DNA of 64,000 nucleotides from Ensifer sesbaniae (GCF_013283665.1 NZ_JABEKU010000003.1:441806-505805); one strand, 5' to 3'. Counted from the stretch's first letter, positions 25,857 to 34,309 are shown. A program made the numbers and translations. Notes: generated from the letters alone by a model not told the origin.

Positions 25857-27600
25857 CGATCCAGCCCCGAAGAGCGCTCACCATTTCCTGCAGTCCCTTG
25901 TGCGCGTCCTTAAGATGCGGGCCGAGGATCTTTTGCGCTATATGCTCCGCCTTCGCGATGTCCTTATACCAAGCTCCATGCAGGTCCTCGCTGTCCTTTT
26001 TCTTCTTCCCCTTTGCCCTAGCTGCCAAGGCGTCGAGAACGGTCGCGTCGCTCAGGCGGGCTCTGACCTGATCGATGGAAGTGAAGCGATCATCCGCTTG
26101 CCGGGGCTTGTTGGCCGCGTCGAGAATAGCTGTCGGTTCGAGGAAGGTGAGGGTGTAATCGAAGAGCATCTCGACGGCTGCCAGGGGCAGCTGGTGAAAC
26201 AGGACATCTTCCGTTGAGCAACCCTTATCCCAACGAAACACGGTGACACCGGCCTTTTCCAACTTGCCAAGAATCTCGGTGTCCGCAGGATCCTGATCGG
26301 AATCCAACAGCAAGCCCACCTGGTAGCCCAGGCCGCAGAACTGTCCCGCCAGCGCCGGGGCATTGTCGACCCCGCCCCCGTCAGCCAGCGCGATGCCCTT
26401 GAGAGCCAGGTTGTCGAGATGCTGGGCGACCCAATAATCATCCAGTCCCTTCAAGAGGCCGACTTCGGTCTTTCCCTCACATATCAGCACTGTGGGAGCC
26501 AGATATGCTTCAGGCATCGAACGAGGGGGCGCCTGGGGATCCCGCTTGCTATATTTCTTGTCGGCAGGCCGAACCGTCACCTTACCGTCCTCGGCGCGGC
26601 GGACGACATGCAGATCGTGAACACTCAGCTCGCGGATAACAATGGGCGAATGCGAAGTGATGAACACCTGAGGACTTACGCGGTCCTTCGACTTCAGGTG
26701 CTTGAGCAGGCGAACGATCCGGTGAGGCTCGAGCCCGTGCTCGACTTCGTCGATGATAGTCAGGCATAAGGACGCCTTGGAGTAATCCTGCAGGGCCGCG
26801 ACGAGTAGCCTTGACGACCCCATGCCCAACGCACGAAGGGGAACTTCCCCATCGTGAATGGCGACGCTTCCGTTTGTGATAGCGAGGTTTTGGACGTCCA
26901 GACCGGCAGCGATCGTACCCGGCAGTGCGAGGCCCACCTTCTTGGCAGCCAGCTTGACGCTCTCGAGGCTGCTTTTGAAGAGCGCCGCCGCCTCGGTCTT
27001 GAAATGATTGCGGGCAAGTCGGCCGGCACGGGCGAGAATGTCCTGGGTGGCCGCGGCTCCTTCGCTCATGCGGGCAAGTGTGGAATTCCGCCCCCAGCTC
27101 AGATGCCGGTCCGCATAGACACCCAAGCGAGCCGGGGCAACGCTTGCTCTGTGCGCATAAGTCAGCGAGCGCTCCTTCATGTCGCCCGCAGCAACACGCT
27201 CATTCCAAAGCGTCCACGTTCCCTCGAGGCCCTCATCAATGCTGAGCATGATTGATAAGGCATGTTGGCCCTTCTCGGGTAAAGGGGGTTCGTCGATGAC
27301 CTTTCCATCGTCAGAGATGCCCCTCAGATACGGAGCATACATCGCATCCGAAATGAATTCGTCCGGCAGGTCAGTTAAAGTCACAATGATTTTGGTGGCT
27401 TTATTGAACTCGCCTCCAAAGAAATCAAGATCGTCGAAGCTCAAGGTGTGGCGCGGTGAAAGCGCCAGTTCGACGGCATCCAAAATGGTAGTCTTACAGG
27501 AATCTCCCGGACCGATCAGACAATTTACCCCGGCTGCAGGTGCCCACCATAGTTGCTTTATCCCTCGGAAATTCTCAATTTCTACGTAGCCGACGCGCAT
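25843..27600 (-). CDS. gajA: OLD-family ATPase/TOPRIM nuclease, GajA-type Gabija component
   Basis: A 585-aa protein (GajA is about 578 aa). An ABC-type ATPase half carries VEIENFRGI, Walker A GPGDSCKT (30-37), Walker B LTIIDEVEHGLEP (280-292) and the ITSHSP switch (314-319). A C-terminal TOPRIM domain has LICEGKTE (Glu375) and LLDSDQD (Asp433/Asp435). The Walker A has Cys35 where the last Gly of G-x4-G-K-T is usual. GajA nicks DNA when nucleotides are depleted. It starts at ATG 27600; the upstream 350 bases hold its promoter. Confidence 0.82.
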   Translation of the reverse strand: MRVGYVEIENFRGIKQLWWAPAAGVNCLIGPGDSCKTTILDAVELALSPRHTLSFDDLDFFGGEFNKATKIIVTLTDLPDEFISDAMYAPYLRGISDDGKVIDEPPLPEKGQHALSIMLSIDEGLEGTWTLWNERVAAGDMKERSLTYAHRASVAPARLGVYADRHLSWGRNSTLARMSEGAAATQDILARAGRLARNHFKTEAAALFKSSLESVKLAAKKVGLALPGTIAAGLDVQNLAITNGSVAIHDGEVPLRALGMGSSRLLVAALQDYSKASLCLTIIDEVEHGLEPHRIVRLLKHLKSKDRVSPQVFITSHSPIVIRELSVHDLHVVRRAEDGKVTVRPADKKYSKRDPQAPPRSMPEAYLAPTVLICEGKTEVGLLKGLDDYWVAQHLDNLALKGIALADGGGVDNAPALAGQFCGLGYQVGLLLDSDQDPADTEILGKLEKAGVTVFRWDKGCSTEDVLFHQLPLAAVEMLFDYTLTFLEPTAILDAANKPRQADDRFTSIDQVRARLSDATVLDALAARAKGKKKKDSEDLHGAWYKDIAKAEHIAQKILGPHLKDAHKGLQEMVSALRGWIDGHS

Positions 27601-27953
27601 ATATTTTGCCCCCTCTTCTAGGTTAAGTTGAGGCTATAGCGACGTCAAACCGAAATGCCGCAAGAGTTTAGATGCTCCTCCTCTGTCCAGCTGGCTATTC
27701 CCGATGGCAGTGCTGGGGATGATCTAAGGATAGATCGGGAACTCGCCATTTCCGACCCAAAGTCCGAACGTTAATCGTGGTCGAGCTTGGATCCGCTGTC
27801 TCGTGCACAGATGCCGTCACGCCGTAACCAGTACGATATCCGCTCTTGGGGGGGGGCCGGGACGACCGCTATGACCGACAGGGGGGCCGAATGCTGCCTC
27901 CCACCGTCATTTCGCCCTCTACCGGAACCGACCCCAAATAGCCCTCTCGCCAC
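27601..27953. other. Gene-free stretch between repC and the Gabija-type genes
   Basis: About 350 bases with no supported gene. It should hold the promoter of the Gabija-type operon (minus strand). It has G tracts near 27850-27860 and 27882-27887. No terminator hairpin for repC was recognised. Confidence 0.4.
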
Positions 27954-29177
27954 TCATGAGGCCCTTCGCGCCTGATTAGAGCATGTGCGCATTAACGCCA
28001 TCAACATCGGCCCGAGCGAAAACTCGCCGCGCTCCGCCTTTCGCGTCAGATCACGCAGGTACCCGCCGGCCGAGTTGATATGCCCTGCCCTCTCCAGAAT
28101 GCACGCCATCACGGCCGCGGCGTTCTCCGCTCCCAGGGCTTCGCAAGCTTCCTGATAGGCGCTGGGACTGACGCCGAGCATTGACCGCACGACGATAGCC
28201 GCCGACATCAGATCACGCCAGCTTTCGATCGTACCGTTCGGCCCGTAGTCGCGGATCTCCGGGCAAGCCTGCAGCACCATACCCAAAGGAAACGCCTTTA
28301 TCGGCTCCCGCATCGGCCGGATGTCAGGGCTCTGCTTCGCCCCCTGCTCTTTTCGAGAGCAAGGTTCAAGTTCATGGATGGATTCGGTATTTGAATTCTG
28401 TATGTGGCGTTCGTTTTGGACAGCATTGCTGTCCGTATTTTCGGAATTTTCCTGAATTTCCAGTCGATTGATGATCTCGTCCCGCAGCATTTGCATTTCG
28501 TCGAGGATTGGCTCTATATCCGCGACCGTCGGCGTGCGCGGGATGCGGCCGGTCAGCTCGAGGAACATAGCCTCGATGCGTCCCCAATCGCCGGCGGCCC
28601 CCTCCTCGATCGCAGCGGTAAGCAGTTTGCGAACATCGCGCCGGCAGATCGATAAGGCCTCTTTCGCTGCGCGAAAACGCCTACGCTCGGCGGCGAGCTT
28701 TTGGGCAGCATGCGCAAGCTCCTCGGCGCGAGCAAGCAACGGCGCCAGGCTGAAGCCAAAAGCCTCCTCGATCGCACCTGAGTTATCCTTTCGCGCGTAG
28801 CGCTTGCCATTAGCGCTGTCTTTCCGCTGGATCAGGCCTGCCTCGACGAGCGCCACGAGATGTCGCCGCAACGTCGTGCCCGCAATACCGTGGGCGCGAA
28901 CCGACAACTGTTCGTTTGATGGAAACACGACAAGGCCGCGTTCTTCGGAAAGCTCACTCTCCGGATAGAACGTCAGCAACGCGTCCAAAACGGCAAGCGC
29001 TCGGTCCTGAATCCCCAGAACCGCCCTCGCCTCACAGGCGTCACGGAACACTTTCCATTTGTCGACGGTCTTGCCGGGTTTGATCTCGGCCGTCCGCATC
29101 TGCCCTCTGACATGGGCGAGCGAAATCGACCGCCGCCCAAAGGGCGTCGTCACATTTCCAACCTGCATTTCCTTCAC
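27954..29177 (-). CDS. repC: RepC replication initiator of the repABC operon
   Basis: A 407-aa RepC: N-terminal GRRSISLAHVRGQM, DKWKVFRDACEARAVLGIQDRALAVLDALLTFYP, VFPSNEQLSVRAHGIAGTTLRRHLVALVEAGLI (winged helix) and the C-terminal domain with YGPNGTIESWRDLMSAA and AGGYLRDLTRKAE. RepC binds oriV, which in this plasmid class lies inside repC. It follows repB after about 190 bases that hold the counter-transcribed RNA. Confidence 0.93.
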   Translation of the reverse strand: MKEMQVGNVTTPFGRRSISLAHVRGQMRTAEIKPGKTVDKWKVFRDACEARAVLGIQDRALAVLDALLTFYPESELSEERGLVVFPSNEQLSVRAHGIAGTTLRRHLVALVEAGLIQRKDSANGKRYARKDNSGAIEEAFGFSLAPLLARAEELAHAAQKLAAERRRFRAAKEALSICRRDVRKLLTAAIEEGAAGDWGRIEAMFLELTGRIPRTPTVADIEPILDEMQMLRDEIINRLEIQENSENTDSNAVQNERHIQNSNTESIHELEPCSRKEQGAKQSPDIRPMREPIKAFPLGMVLQACPEIRDYGPNGTIESWRDLMSAAIVVRSMLGVSPSAYQEACEALGAENAAAVMACILERAGHINSAGGYLRDLTRKAERGEFSLGPMLMALMRTCSNQARRAS

Positions 29178-29261
29178 CTTTCAGAAGGCAAAAGAAATCC
29201 GCTCACCAAAACGGCGCCTAAGACTCTTGACGGGGATTCGAGGAAATGCGATTCTCAGATT

Positions 29262-29316
29262 GCTTAGATATGAGAGAGGCTTCCACGACGGCAACGTTTG
29301 GGGGCCTTTTTCTTTT
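29262..29316 (+). ncRNA. Counter-transcribed RNA between repB and repC
   Basis: On the strand opposite repABC there is a terminator: stem 29277-29284 with 29300-29307 (AGGCUUCC with GGGGGCCU, two G-U pairs) followed by T-rich sequence to 29316. A promoter-like TTGACG (29227-29232) and GATTCT 17 bases downstream would start a transcript near 29262. A ctRNA of about 50 nt at this place represses repC in repABC plasmids. Exact ends are inferred. Confidence 0.7.
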
Positions 29317-29343
29317 GCGGTTCTACGTCTCCTATTAGCTCCG

Positions 29344-29359
29344 ATTGTCAGCTGACAAT
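29344..29359. promoter_or_regulatory. parS-like partition site 1
   Basis: ATTGTCAGCTGACAAT is a perfect 16-base palindrome that fits the inner part of the repABC parS consensus GTTnnCnGCnGnnAAC. It lies directly after repB. The same palindrome occurs upstream of repA. Confidence 0.8.
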
Positions 29360-29363
29360 TCTA

Positions 29364-30359
29364 TTAATCGGCTGATTTTCCGTCCTTTTCCTGCTCAAAC
29401 ATCGCAACGAACTCATGCATGTGCGAGGATAGGAATTCTGCGAATTCTGCCGATGTAACAGTGATCTTTGAACCGCGGGCGCTGTGTTCGATTGATGCGA
29501 GCGGTAAGCCTTTTTTGGTTCGCACCGCTTCAATGTCCTTTGATTTTTTCTCGGCTACCGTCATCGCCTTCCATAGACGATCAAACCGCTTGTTGGTCTC
29601 GGTCGCCAGAAAATCGGCTGCCTGCAGTTCCTTCTCGACCCTTTTGGCGGCTGCGCTGCTGTCCTTCAGCCTTTCCGCGAACGCCAGCCAGCGCGGCCGC
29701 CCGACCTTCGGGGCTGGGCCTATCGCCAGGATGATTTCGGATGGGACGTTTTCGGCGACTTGCAACAACCGGGAGATCTCCGGCTTGTCTACGGACAATG
29801 CCCTGGCAATCGTATCGCGATCGAACCCATGTTCTTCCAAACGTCGGGCAAAGAGCGCCCGCTCAATGAAACTGAGGTCGATACGGGGGCCGTTCTCCTG
29901 GCCCTGTGCGAGGATGACCTGCTCATCAGTCAAATTCCGAACAACTGCCTTGACGGACCGGCCGAGGTCGTTTGCTGCACGCAAACGCCTGTGACCGTAA
30001 GCCGCCTGATAGTGGCTCGGCTTGGACGGGTGAGGCCTCACAAGGATAGGCACCTGTTGACCGCTGTCTGCGATCGATGTCTTCAAGTCGTCGAACTGCG
30101 GATCGGCTTCGAGCGGTATGCGATCCCGAATGAATGAGACCTCTATGAGAGCGGGATCAAGTTCAATGACCTTGTCGCCGGCGGCAATTGCTTCCCGCAA
30201 ATCCTTGGCCGCCGCCGCCTCCTCATTCAGCCGGCCCAGCGACAGATTCATAGCGCGGACAGCGCCGGCTGGCTTATGTGCCACCGGCGCTTGCGGAGTT
30301 TCCGCCTTTGTGTGCTCGGCCGAGCTCACCATGCTCTTGAGGATGTCTCTGCCTTTCAT
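29364..30359 (-). CDS. repB: RepB plasmid-partition protein (ParB family)
   Basis: A 331-aa centromere-binding protein. It has the ParB N-terminal domain (DPQFDDLKTSIADSGQQVPILVRPH, GHRRLRAA, GQENGPRIDLSFIERA) and a helix-turn-helix (FDRDTIARALSVDKPEISRLL). It acts with RepA on the parS-like palindromes at 29344 and 31711. It overlaps repA by four bases. Confidence 0.93.
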   Translation of the reverse strand: MKGRDILKSMVSSAEHTKAETPQAPVAHKPAGAVRAMNLSLGRLNEEAAAAKDLREAIAAGDKVIELDPALIEVSFIRDRIPLEADPQFDDLKTSIADSGQQVPILVRPHPSKPSHYQAAYGHRRLRAANDLGRSVKAVVRNLTDEQVILAQGQENGPRIDLSFIERALFARRLEEHGFDRDTIARALSVDKPEISRLLQVAENVPSEIILAIGPAPKVGRPRWLAFAERLKDSSAAAKRVEKELQAADFLATETNKRFDRLWKAMTVAEKKSKDIEAVRTKKGLPLASIEHSARGSKITVTSAEFAEFLSSHMHEFVAMFEQEKDGKSAD

Positions 30360-31573
30360 GCCCTACCCCATGAAGCTCGAATAAGGGCCTCCACTTCGGA
30401 GTTCACGCTGTCCATCGCTTCAACAGCCCTGTCGTAGGTCTGTCGATGCATCGTTTCCCGGCCCGCCTCGTAAATCGTCTGCTTGGAAAGGCCAGCGTCG
30501 GAGACCGCGGTCGACTTGACCATCATCGAAGTCAGAACGCGTTCGCCGAAAAGGCTTCTGAGGAACGCAACGATTTGGGCCTGAGGCCCATCATTGGGTT
30601 CGTACCTGGTCACCAAGTATCGCATCCAATCGTAGTCGAGATCGCCTCCAGCCTCTTTGACTACGCCGAGCAGATCGGAGGTCATAGACAGGAACTGGTT
30701 CATCGATGCGACATCGAGCATTTGCGGATGAACGGTGATCAGCACCGAAGTAGCCGCGCAAAGGGCCGATAGCGTCAAGAAGCCGAGAGTAGGCGGACAG
30801 TCGATAACTACGACATCATACCGATCCTGCAGGTCCATGAGCGCGTTGCCGACACGCATGAAGAACATGTCCGTATCAGCAGAGTCTCGCGATGCGAGTG
30901 CTCGCGGCGTGTCGTGCTCAAATTCGTGAAGTTCCAGGTTTCCCGGAATGAGATCCAACCCGGCGAAATAGGTTTGCCGGACCACCTCTCCTACCGGACG
31001 CCGTTCGGTGTCATATCGGATGGCGCCATAGAGCGTCTCGTTATCGTGCACATCGAACTCAGGCTGAAAGCCGAGCATGGCTGACATGGAGGCTTGGGGG
31101 TCGAGATCGACCGCCAAGACACGATAACCACGCAAGGCGAGGTATTGAGCTAGATGGGTGGCTGTCGTTGTTTTGCCCGAACCACCCTTGAAGTTTGTCA
31201 CCGCGACCACCTGAACGTGGTCACCTTCGCGGCGGCCGGGCAAATACGACGGTTTCGTTCGTCCGAGGAACTGCCGGATTGTGTTCACTTCCTCCAGGGA
31301 GAATGTCCTTCGGCCTGCCGCAGTCTTTTCGGATGTTACGGCCTCTTCTTGCGAGGCGATGTGACGGACGTAACTGTCAGTGACACCGAGGAGCTTTGCA
31401 GTCTCCGTACTGCTGAAACGCCGCAATGTTTTCTTCGCGTTTGGCGAAAAGAGCTTCTCGAATAAAATCTGCAACTGGCCACTTAGGGAGGCCGAGTCGT
31501 GCGCTATGGTTTCGTCGATTGAAGCACGGGAGCGCTTCTGTCGGTTTTCAACAATCGCAGCTTTTGTCGCCAT
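30356..31573 (-). CDS. repA: RepA plasmid-partition ATPase (ParA family)
   Basis: A 405-aa ParA-type ATPase with an N-terminal DNA-binding region (LLGVTDSYVRHIASQEE) and the deviant Walker A NFKGGSGKTT (about 127-136, Lys134), VLAVDLDPQASMSAMLG and VVIDCPPTLGF. RepA segregates the plasmid and represses the repABC promoter with RepB. It is the first gene of the operon; promoter and parS-like site lie in 31574-31822. Confidence 0.94.
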   Translation of the reverse strand: MATKAAIVENRQKRSRASIDETIAHDSASLSGQLQILFEKLFSPNAKKTLRRFSSTETAKLLGVTDSYVRHIASQEEAVTSEKTAAGRRTFSLEEVNTIRQFLGRTKPSYLPGRREGDHVQVVAVTNFKGGSGKTTTATHLAQYLALRGYRVLAVDLDPQASMSAMLGFQPEFDVHDNETLYGAIRYDTERRPVGEVVRQTYFAGLDLIPGNLELHEFEHDTPRALASRDSADTDMFFMRVGNALMDLQDRYDVVVIDCPPTLGFLTLSALCAATSVLITVHPQMLDVASMNQFLSMTSDLLGVVKEAGGDLDYDWMRYLVTRYEPNDGPQAQIVAFLRSLFGERVLTSMMVKSTAVSDAGLSKQTIYEAGRETMHRQTYDRAVEAMDSVNSEVEALIRASWGRA

Positions 31574-31822
31574 TCACGCAATTTCCGGTAATTCATTGAA
31601 ATTCCCGCAAATGATCTTGAAACGCGCGTTCGCGTCAAGGAGTTTTTGGTTAACTGAAATTAACGGTTGTGGCAAATCCGAATAAGTTAGTGATCTCCGC
31701 TACTTAGAAAAATTGTCAGCTGACAATTGGGGGTAAGTTGTTCGGCATCCCCACTACTCGAAATTCGATTCTTCGAGAGAATCGGTTGTAACTGCTCCGA
31801 CTCACTAACATGAGCAAGGCCG
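31574..31822. promoter_or_regulatory. repABC upstream region
   Basis: The 249 bases upstream of repA contain the second parS-like palindrome (31711-31728) and A/T-rich sequence suited to the repABC promoter. The ardC stop lies at its far end. Confidence 0.6.
31711..31728. promoter_or_regulatory. parS-like partition site 2
   Basis: AATTGTCAGCTGACAATT, an 18-base perfect palindrome about 140 bases upstream of repA, identical in its inner 16 bases to the site after repB. It matches the repABC parS pattern TTnnCnGCnGnnAA. Confidence 0.8.
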
Positions 31823-32707
31823 CTAAGCGGCCCCGCTCTGCTCCGGAGATTGGAGGCCGTGCAGATAGTCGGCTGCCGTCTGAGCCTTGGCAGCCGCCGT
31901 GATAATCGCCCGCTTGTCTGACTTCAACGCCTTGAGCCAACTTTCAAGGTACGTTGCGGTATTGCCGCGGGGATCGTGCGCGACACCGAGATCAGCGCAA
32001 AGGAAGCTGCTCGAGAGCTCTGAGACCAATTCGTCCATGGCGTAGCTTGCGCTGCCGAAGCGGCCACTCAGATCACGATTGAGACGATGTTTTGCCCCGA
32101 CCCAATGGGACATTTCGTGCAGTAGAGTGGAGTACAGATGAACTTCGTCTACAAACCGAACCCTATCGGGCATGAGGATGTCGTCAGGACCAGGACGATA
32201 GCAAGCTGTCGTTCCGCCGTAGGTGACAACCGCTCCAGTGTTGCGCACGAAGGTCTCGACGGTTTCCAGATGCGGAATTGACGTGGTCGGCAGCTCCTCG
32301 GGCGGGCGATAGAACTGCGGCGGAAGGTTCTCGATCTGCTCGACGTTGAAGACCGTGTAGCCCTTGAGATATGGGATGGCGCGATCGTCATCGTCTTCGC
32401 GCTCCTTAGGGGTGAAGGTGCCGTATTTGACGACAAGGGCACCTTTTTCGCCCTTTCGGACCTGGCCGCCGAGATCCTGACTTTGGCGATAGGTCATCCA
32501 GGTGTTCTCCTCGTAGCCGGCGAGCTCGCTTGCAAGCCACAGCATCAGGACATTGATCCCGCGATAGGCTTCGCCGGTGGCGCGGCGGGGAACGAGGGAG
32601 CCGCGGCTGTTTCCGCGCCAGGGCCGGATCCACGGCTTGGTACCGGCTTCAAGCTGCTCGATGATGGCGTCCGTGATGCGCTGGTAGGTGTCCTTGATGT
32701 TCTGCAT
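31823..32707 (-). CDS. ardC: ArdC-like antirestriction protein
   Basis: A 294-aa protein with the ArdC architecture: an N-terminal ssDNA-binding domain (YQRITDAIIEQLEAGTKPWIRPW, YRGINVLMLW, YRQSQDLGGQVRKGEKG) and a C-terminal zincin-type metallopeptidase domain with HEMSHW and the downstream ELVSELSSSFLCADLG acidic helix. ArdC proteins protect incoming plasmid DNA from host restriction. The leader has a GGAGA ribosome-binding site after CAACCAACGAAA. Confidence 0.88.
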   Translation of the reverse strand: MQNIKDTYQRITDAIIEQLEAGTKPWIRPWRGNSRGSLVPRRATGEAYRGINVLMLWLASELAGYEENTWMTYRQSQDLGGQVRKGEKGALVVKYGTFTPKEREDDDDRAIPYLKGYTVFNVEQIENLPPQFYRPPEELPTTSIPHLETVETFVRNTGAVVTYGGTTACYRPGPDDILMPDRVRFVDEVHLYSTLLHEMSHWVGAKHRLNRDLSGRFGSASYAMDELVSELSSSFLCADLGVAHDPRGNTATYLESWLKALKSDKRAIITAAAKAQTAADYLHGLQSPEQSGAA

Positions 32708-32930
32708 TGCCGTCTCCTTTCGTTGGTTGACGGCAAAAAATCCAAGATAGCCGAAACGAGCCCATGCACCCGTAGGGCCGCAACGGAGTGGAGGACCGCG
32801 CCAAGCGGTTGCATGGGGGAGGGGCTATCGTAGCTTGTCCGTCAATCATCCGACGGAAGGAGAGGGCGCTGAACATTGACGCCTGCTCATCATGGCCGGC
32901 GTGGTGCAGCTTTAATGGCGGGTGGGTTCC

Positions 32931-33980
32931 TTACCGCCCATGATCGTTGTCATCGCGCTCACGGCTTCGCTGTGCCGCCATTTGCGCCTCGATCGACTTC
33001 AGCTCCGGGTTTTGGTCCTGCTGTGGCTGCCCGGCCGGCGTTGGTTGCGATTGCGGCTCCCGGGCCGGCTGCTCTCGTCCCAGGCGGGAAAAGTCCGATC
33101 GGGCGGTAAAGGTGATTTCCTCGTCCGCCGGCAATCTCTCCGGCAAGTCGGCGCGATCGGCGACGGCAATTCCCTGATCGGTCACGAGGCTGGTAAGGCG
33201 GTCGTCGACTCCGAGAACCGTGCCAGTGATTTCCTCGCCGGCCCGGGCGGTGCGAACGTTGTGCTGTAAGGGCTCCTCGCCGCAGTCTTTCAAATCCGCG
33301 AATGCCGCTCGGATCGCCTCACGGCGGTTAGGATCCATAGCGTCCTGCACCACGTGCTTCATGGCATGGCTCGAAGGGTCGTTCGTAGTCTCGATAGACG
33401 CCTCGATCATGCGCGGCTTGCTGATCACGGAAAAGTCGATCTCGTGTCCGTAGCGACGACCTAGTTCGGAAATGAAAGCCTCTTGGGCGCGGCCGTTGCC
33501 CTCACGAAACGGATGCACATAATTCAGTTCGGCAAGAACCTGGCCGGCACGTTCGGCAAATTGCTCTGGCGTGGCATTGCGAAGGGCCTGCGGATCTCGG
33601 ATCGGCTTGAGCGCCTCGTCCAAGCCCATTTCTATCCGCGACCCGGGCAGGAAGGGCGAGCCGCCCTTAGAGAGGCCGCCGATCGGCTCCACCCGCTGGC
33701 CGTCGACAATCGGACTTTCGTTGCGCGTATGACCGGCCCACTCATAGACGTCCTGAAAAATGTACCCGTGAATCGCCTTCAAATGTGCCCTGTCGAAATT
33801 ACCGCTCGGTCCACGCCCCTCGGCTATCTCGATCTGTCGGATGTGGGTCAGCGCGTATTCGGCCGGTCGAAGTTCGGAGTGTGTCGTCAGGCTCAGTTTG
33901 TTGCGCAAGACGCCCGTGCGATCTGGATCGTCGGGAACGTCGGGGTAGGTGTAAGCGCCCTTTGGCTGCTCGTTTGGCAT
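32931..33980 (-). CDS. Fic-domain AMP-transferase toxin, VbhT-like, without BID domain
   Basis: A 349-aa Fic protein. The Fic motif is HPFREGNGRAQE (156-167): the catalytic His and the phosphate loop are intact, but the last Arg of the usual HxFx(D/E)GNGRxxR is Glu. A flap region (GSRIEMGLDEAL) precedes it. An OB-like segment (GEEITGTVLGVDDRLTSLVTDQG) and a Gln/Pro-rich tail ending RSRERDDNDHGR follow; no BID domain is seen. ATG 33980 is preferred, behind GAGGA; a longer frame to 34028 would run through a terminator hairpin. A VbhA-like antitoxin gene lies just upstream. Confidence 0.85.
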   Translation of the reverse strand: MPNEQPKGAYTYPDVPDDPDRTGVLRNKLSLTTHSELRPAEYALTHIRQIEIAEGRGPSGNFDRAHLKAIHGYIFQDVYEWAGHTRNESPIVDGQRVEPIGGLSKGGSPFLPGSRIEMGLDEALKPIRDPQALRNATPEQFAERAGQVLAELNYVHPFREGNGRAQEAFISELGRRYGHEIDFSVISKPRMIEASIETTNDPSSHAMKHVVQDAMDPNRREAIRAAFADLKDCGEEPLQHNVRTARAGEEITGTVLGVDDRLTSLVTDQGIAVADRADLPERLPADEEITFTARSDFSRLGREQPAREPQSQPTPAGQPQQDQNPELKSIEAQMAAQRSRERDDNDHGR

Positions 33981-33992
33981 CGATTCCTCATG

Positions 33993-34022
33993 AAAAAAGC
34001 CGCCCGGGAATACAGGCGGCTT
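33993..34022 (-). terminator. Intrinsic terminator between antitoxin and fic gene
   Basis: Read on the minus strand, arms AAGCCGCC/GGCGGCTT enclose a loop of about ten bases and are followed by a T run (TTTTTT). It lies 22 bases after the antitoxin stop and about 12 bases before the fic start, so it should reduce read-through from antitoxin into toxin. Confidence 0.7.
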
Positions 34023-34043
34023 GTTCAAATCACTGATCGAAGA

Positions 34044-34250
34044 TCAGGCGCGCTTAAGGCGCGCCAGCATCTCTTCGCGAAACTCTTCCGTGGTGATGTC
34101 GCCGGCGACATAGCGGGCGTTTGCCGCCTCGAGCACCGGATCGTGAACATAGCCCTGCCGGATGTTCGCAGCGCGAGCCTGCTCGGCGGCCTTACGCCGC
34201 TTCTCGACAGCTTCCGGCGATCGGTCCGGTCGGCGGGAATGAACGTTCAT
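34044..34250 (-). CDS. VbhA-like antitoxin of the Fic protein
   Basis: A 68-aa protein. Residues from ANIRQGYVHDP to the end align without gaps, as far as I recall, with VbhA of Bartonella (SQRLEG...DP...GEL...). VbhA-type antitoxins inhibit Fic toxins through a S/T-x-x-x-E-G/N helix whose Glu contacts the last Arg of the Fic motif. Here the motif reads A-N-I-R-Q-G, so the Glu is Gln. ATG 34250 follows GGAG and lies inside a perfect 14-base palindrome (34238-34251), a possible autoregulatory operator. Confidence 0.8.
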   Translation of the reverse strand: MNVHSRRPDRSPEAVEKRRKAAEQARAANIRQGYVHDPVLEAANARYVAGDITTEEFREEMLARLKRA

Positions 34251-34251
34251 T
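34238..34251. promoter_or_regulatory. Palindrome over the antitoxin start codon
   Basis: AATGAACGTTCATT is self-complementary and covers the ATG. Antitoxins often repress their own operon, so this may be an operator, but a chance palindrome cannot be excluded. Confidence 0.35.
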
Positions 34252-34285
34252 GGCAAATCTCCAGTTACCGGGCAACCTAGCAGGA

Positions 34286-34309
34286 AAAATGCTGGAAATC
34301 CAGCATTTT
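34286..34309. terminator. Bidirectional hairpin between DUF736 gene and antitoxin
   Basis: Perfect 11-base arms AAAATGCTGGA/TCCAGCATTTT with a 2-base spacer. It lies downstream of the DUF736 gene (minus, ends 34370) and upstream of the antitoxin; A and T ends on both arms suit a bidirectional Rho-independent terminator. Confidence 0.65.

Noticed and set aside
32931-33300. BID domain in the Fic protein
   Set aside because: The C-terminal region is short and Gln/Pro-rich, with no helical bundle of the roughly 100-140 residues that a BID domain needs.
33983-34028. Longer Fic N-terminus
   Set aside because: It would be encoded across a Rho-independent terminator hairpin and the T run; the ATG at 33980 has a proper ribosome-binding site.
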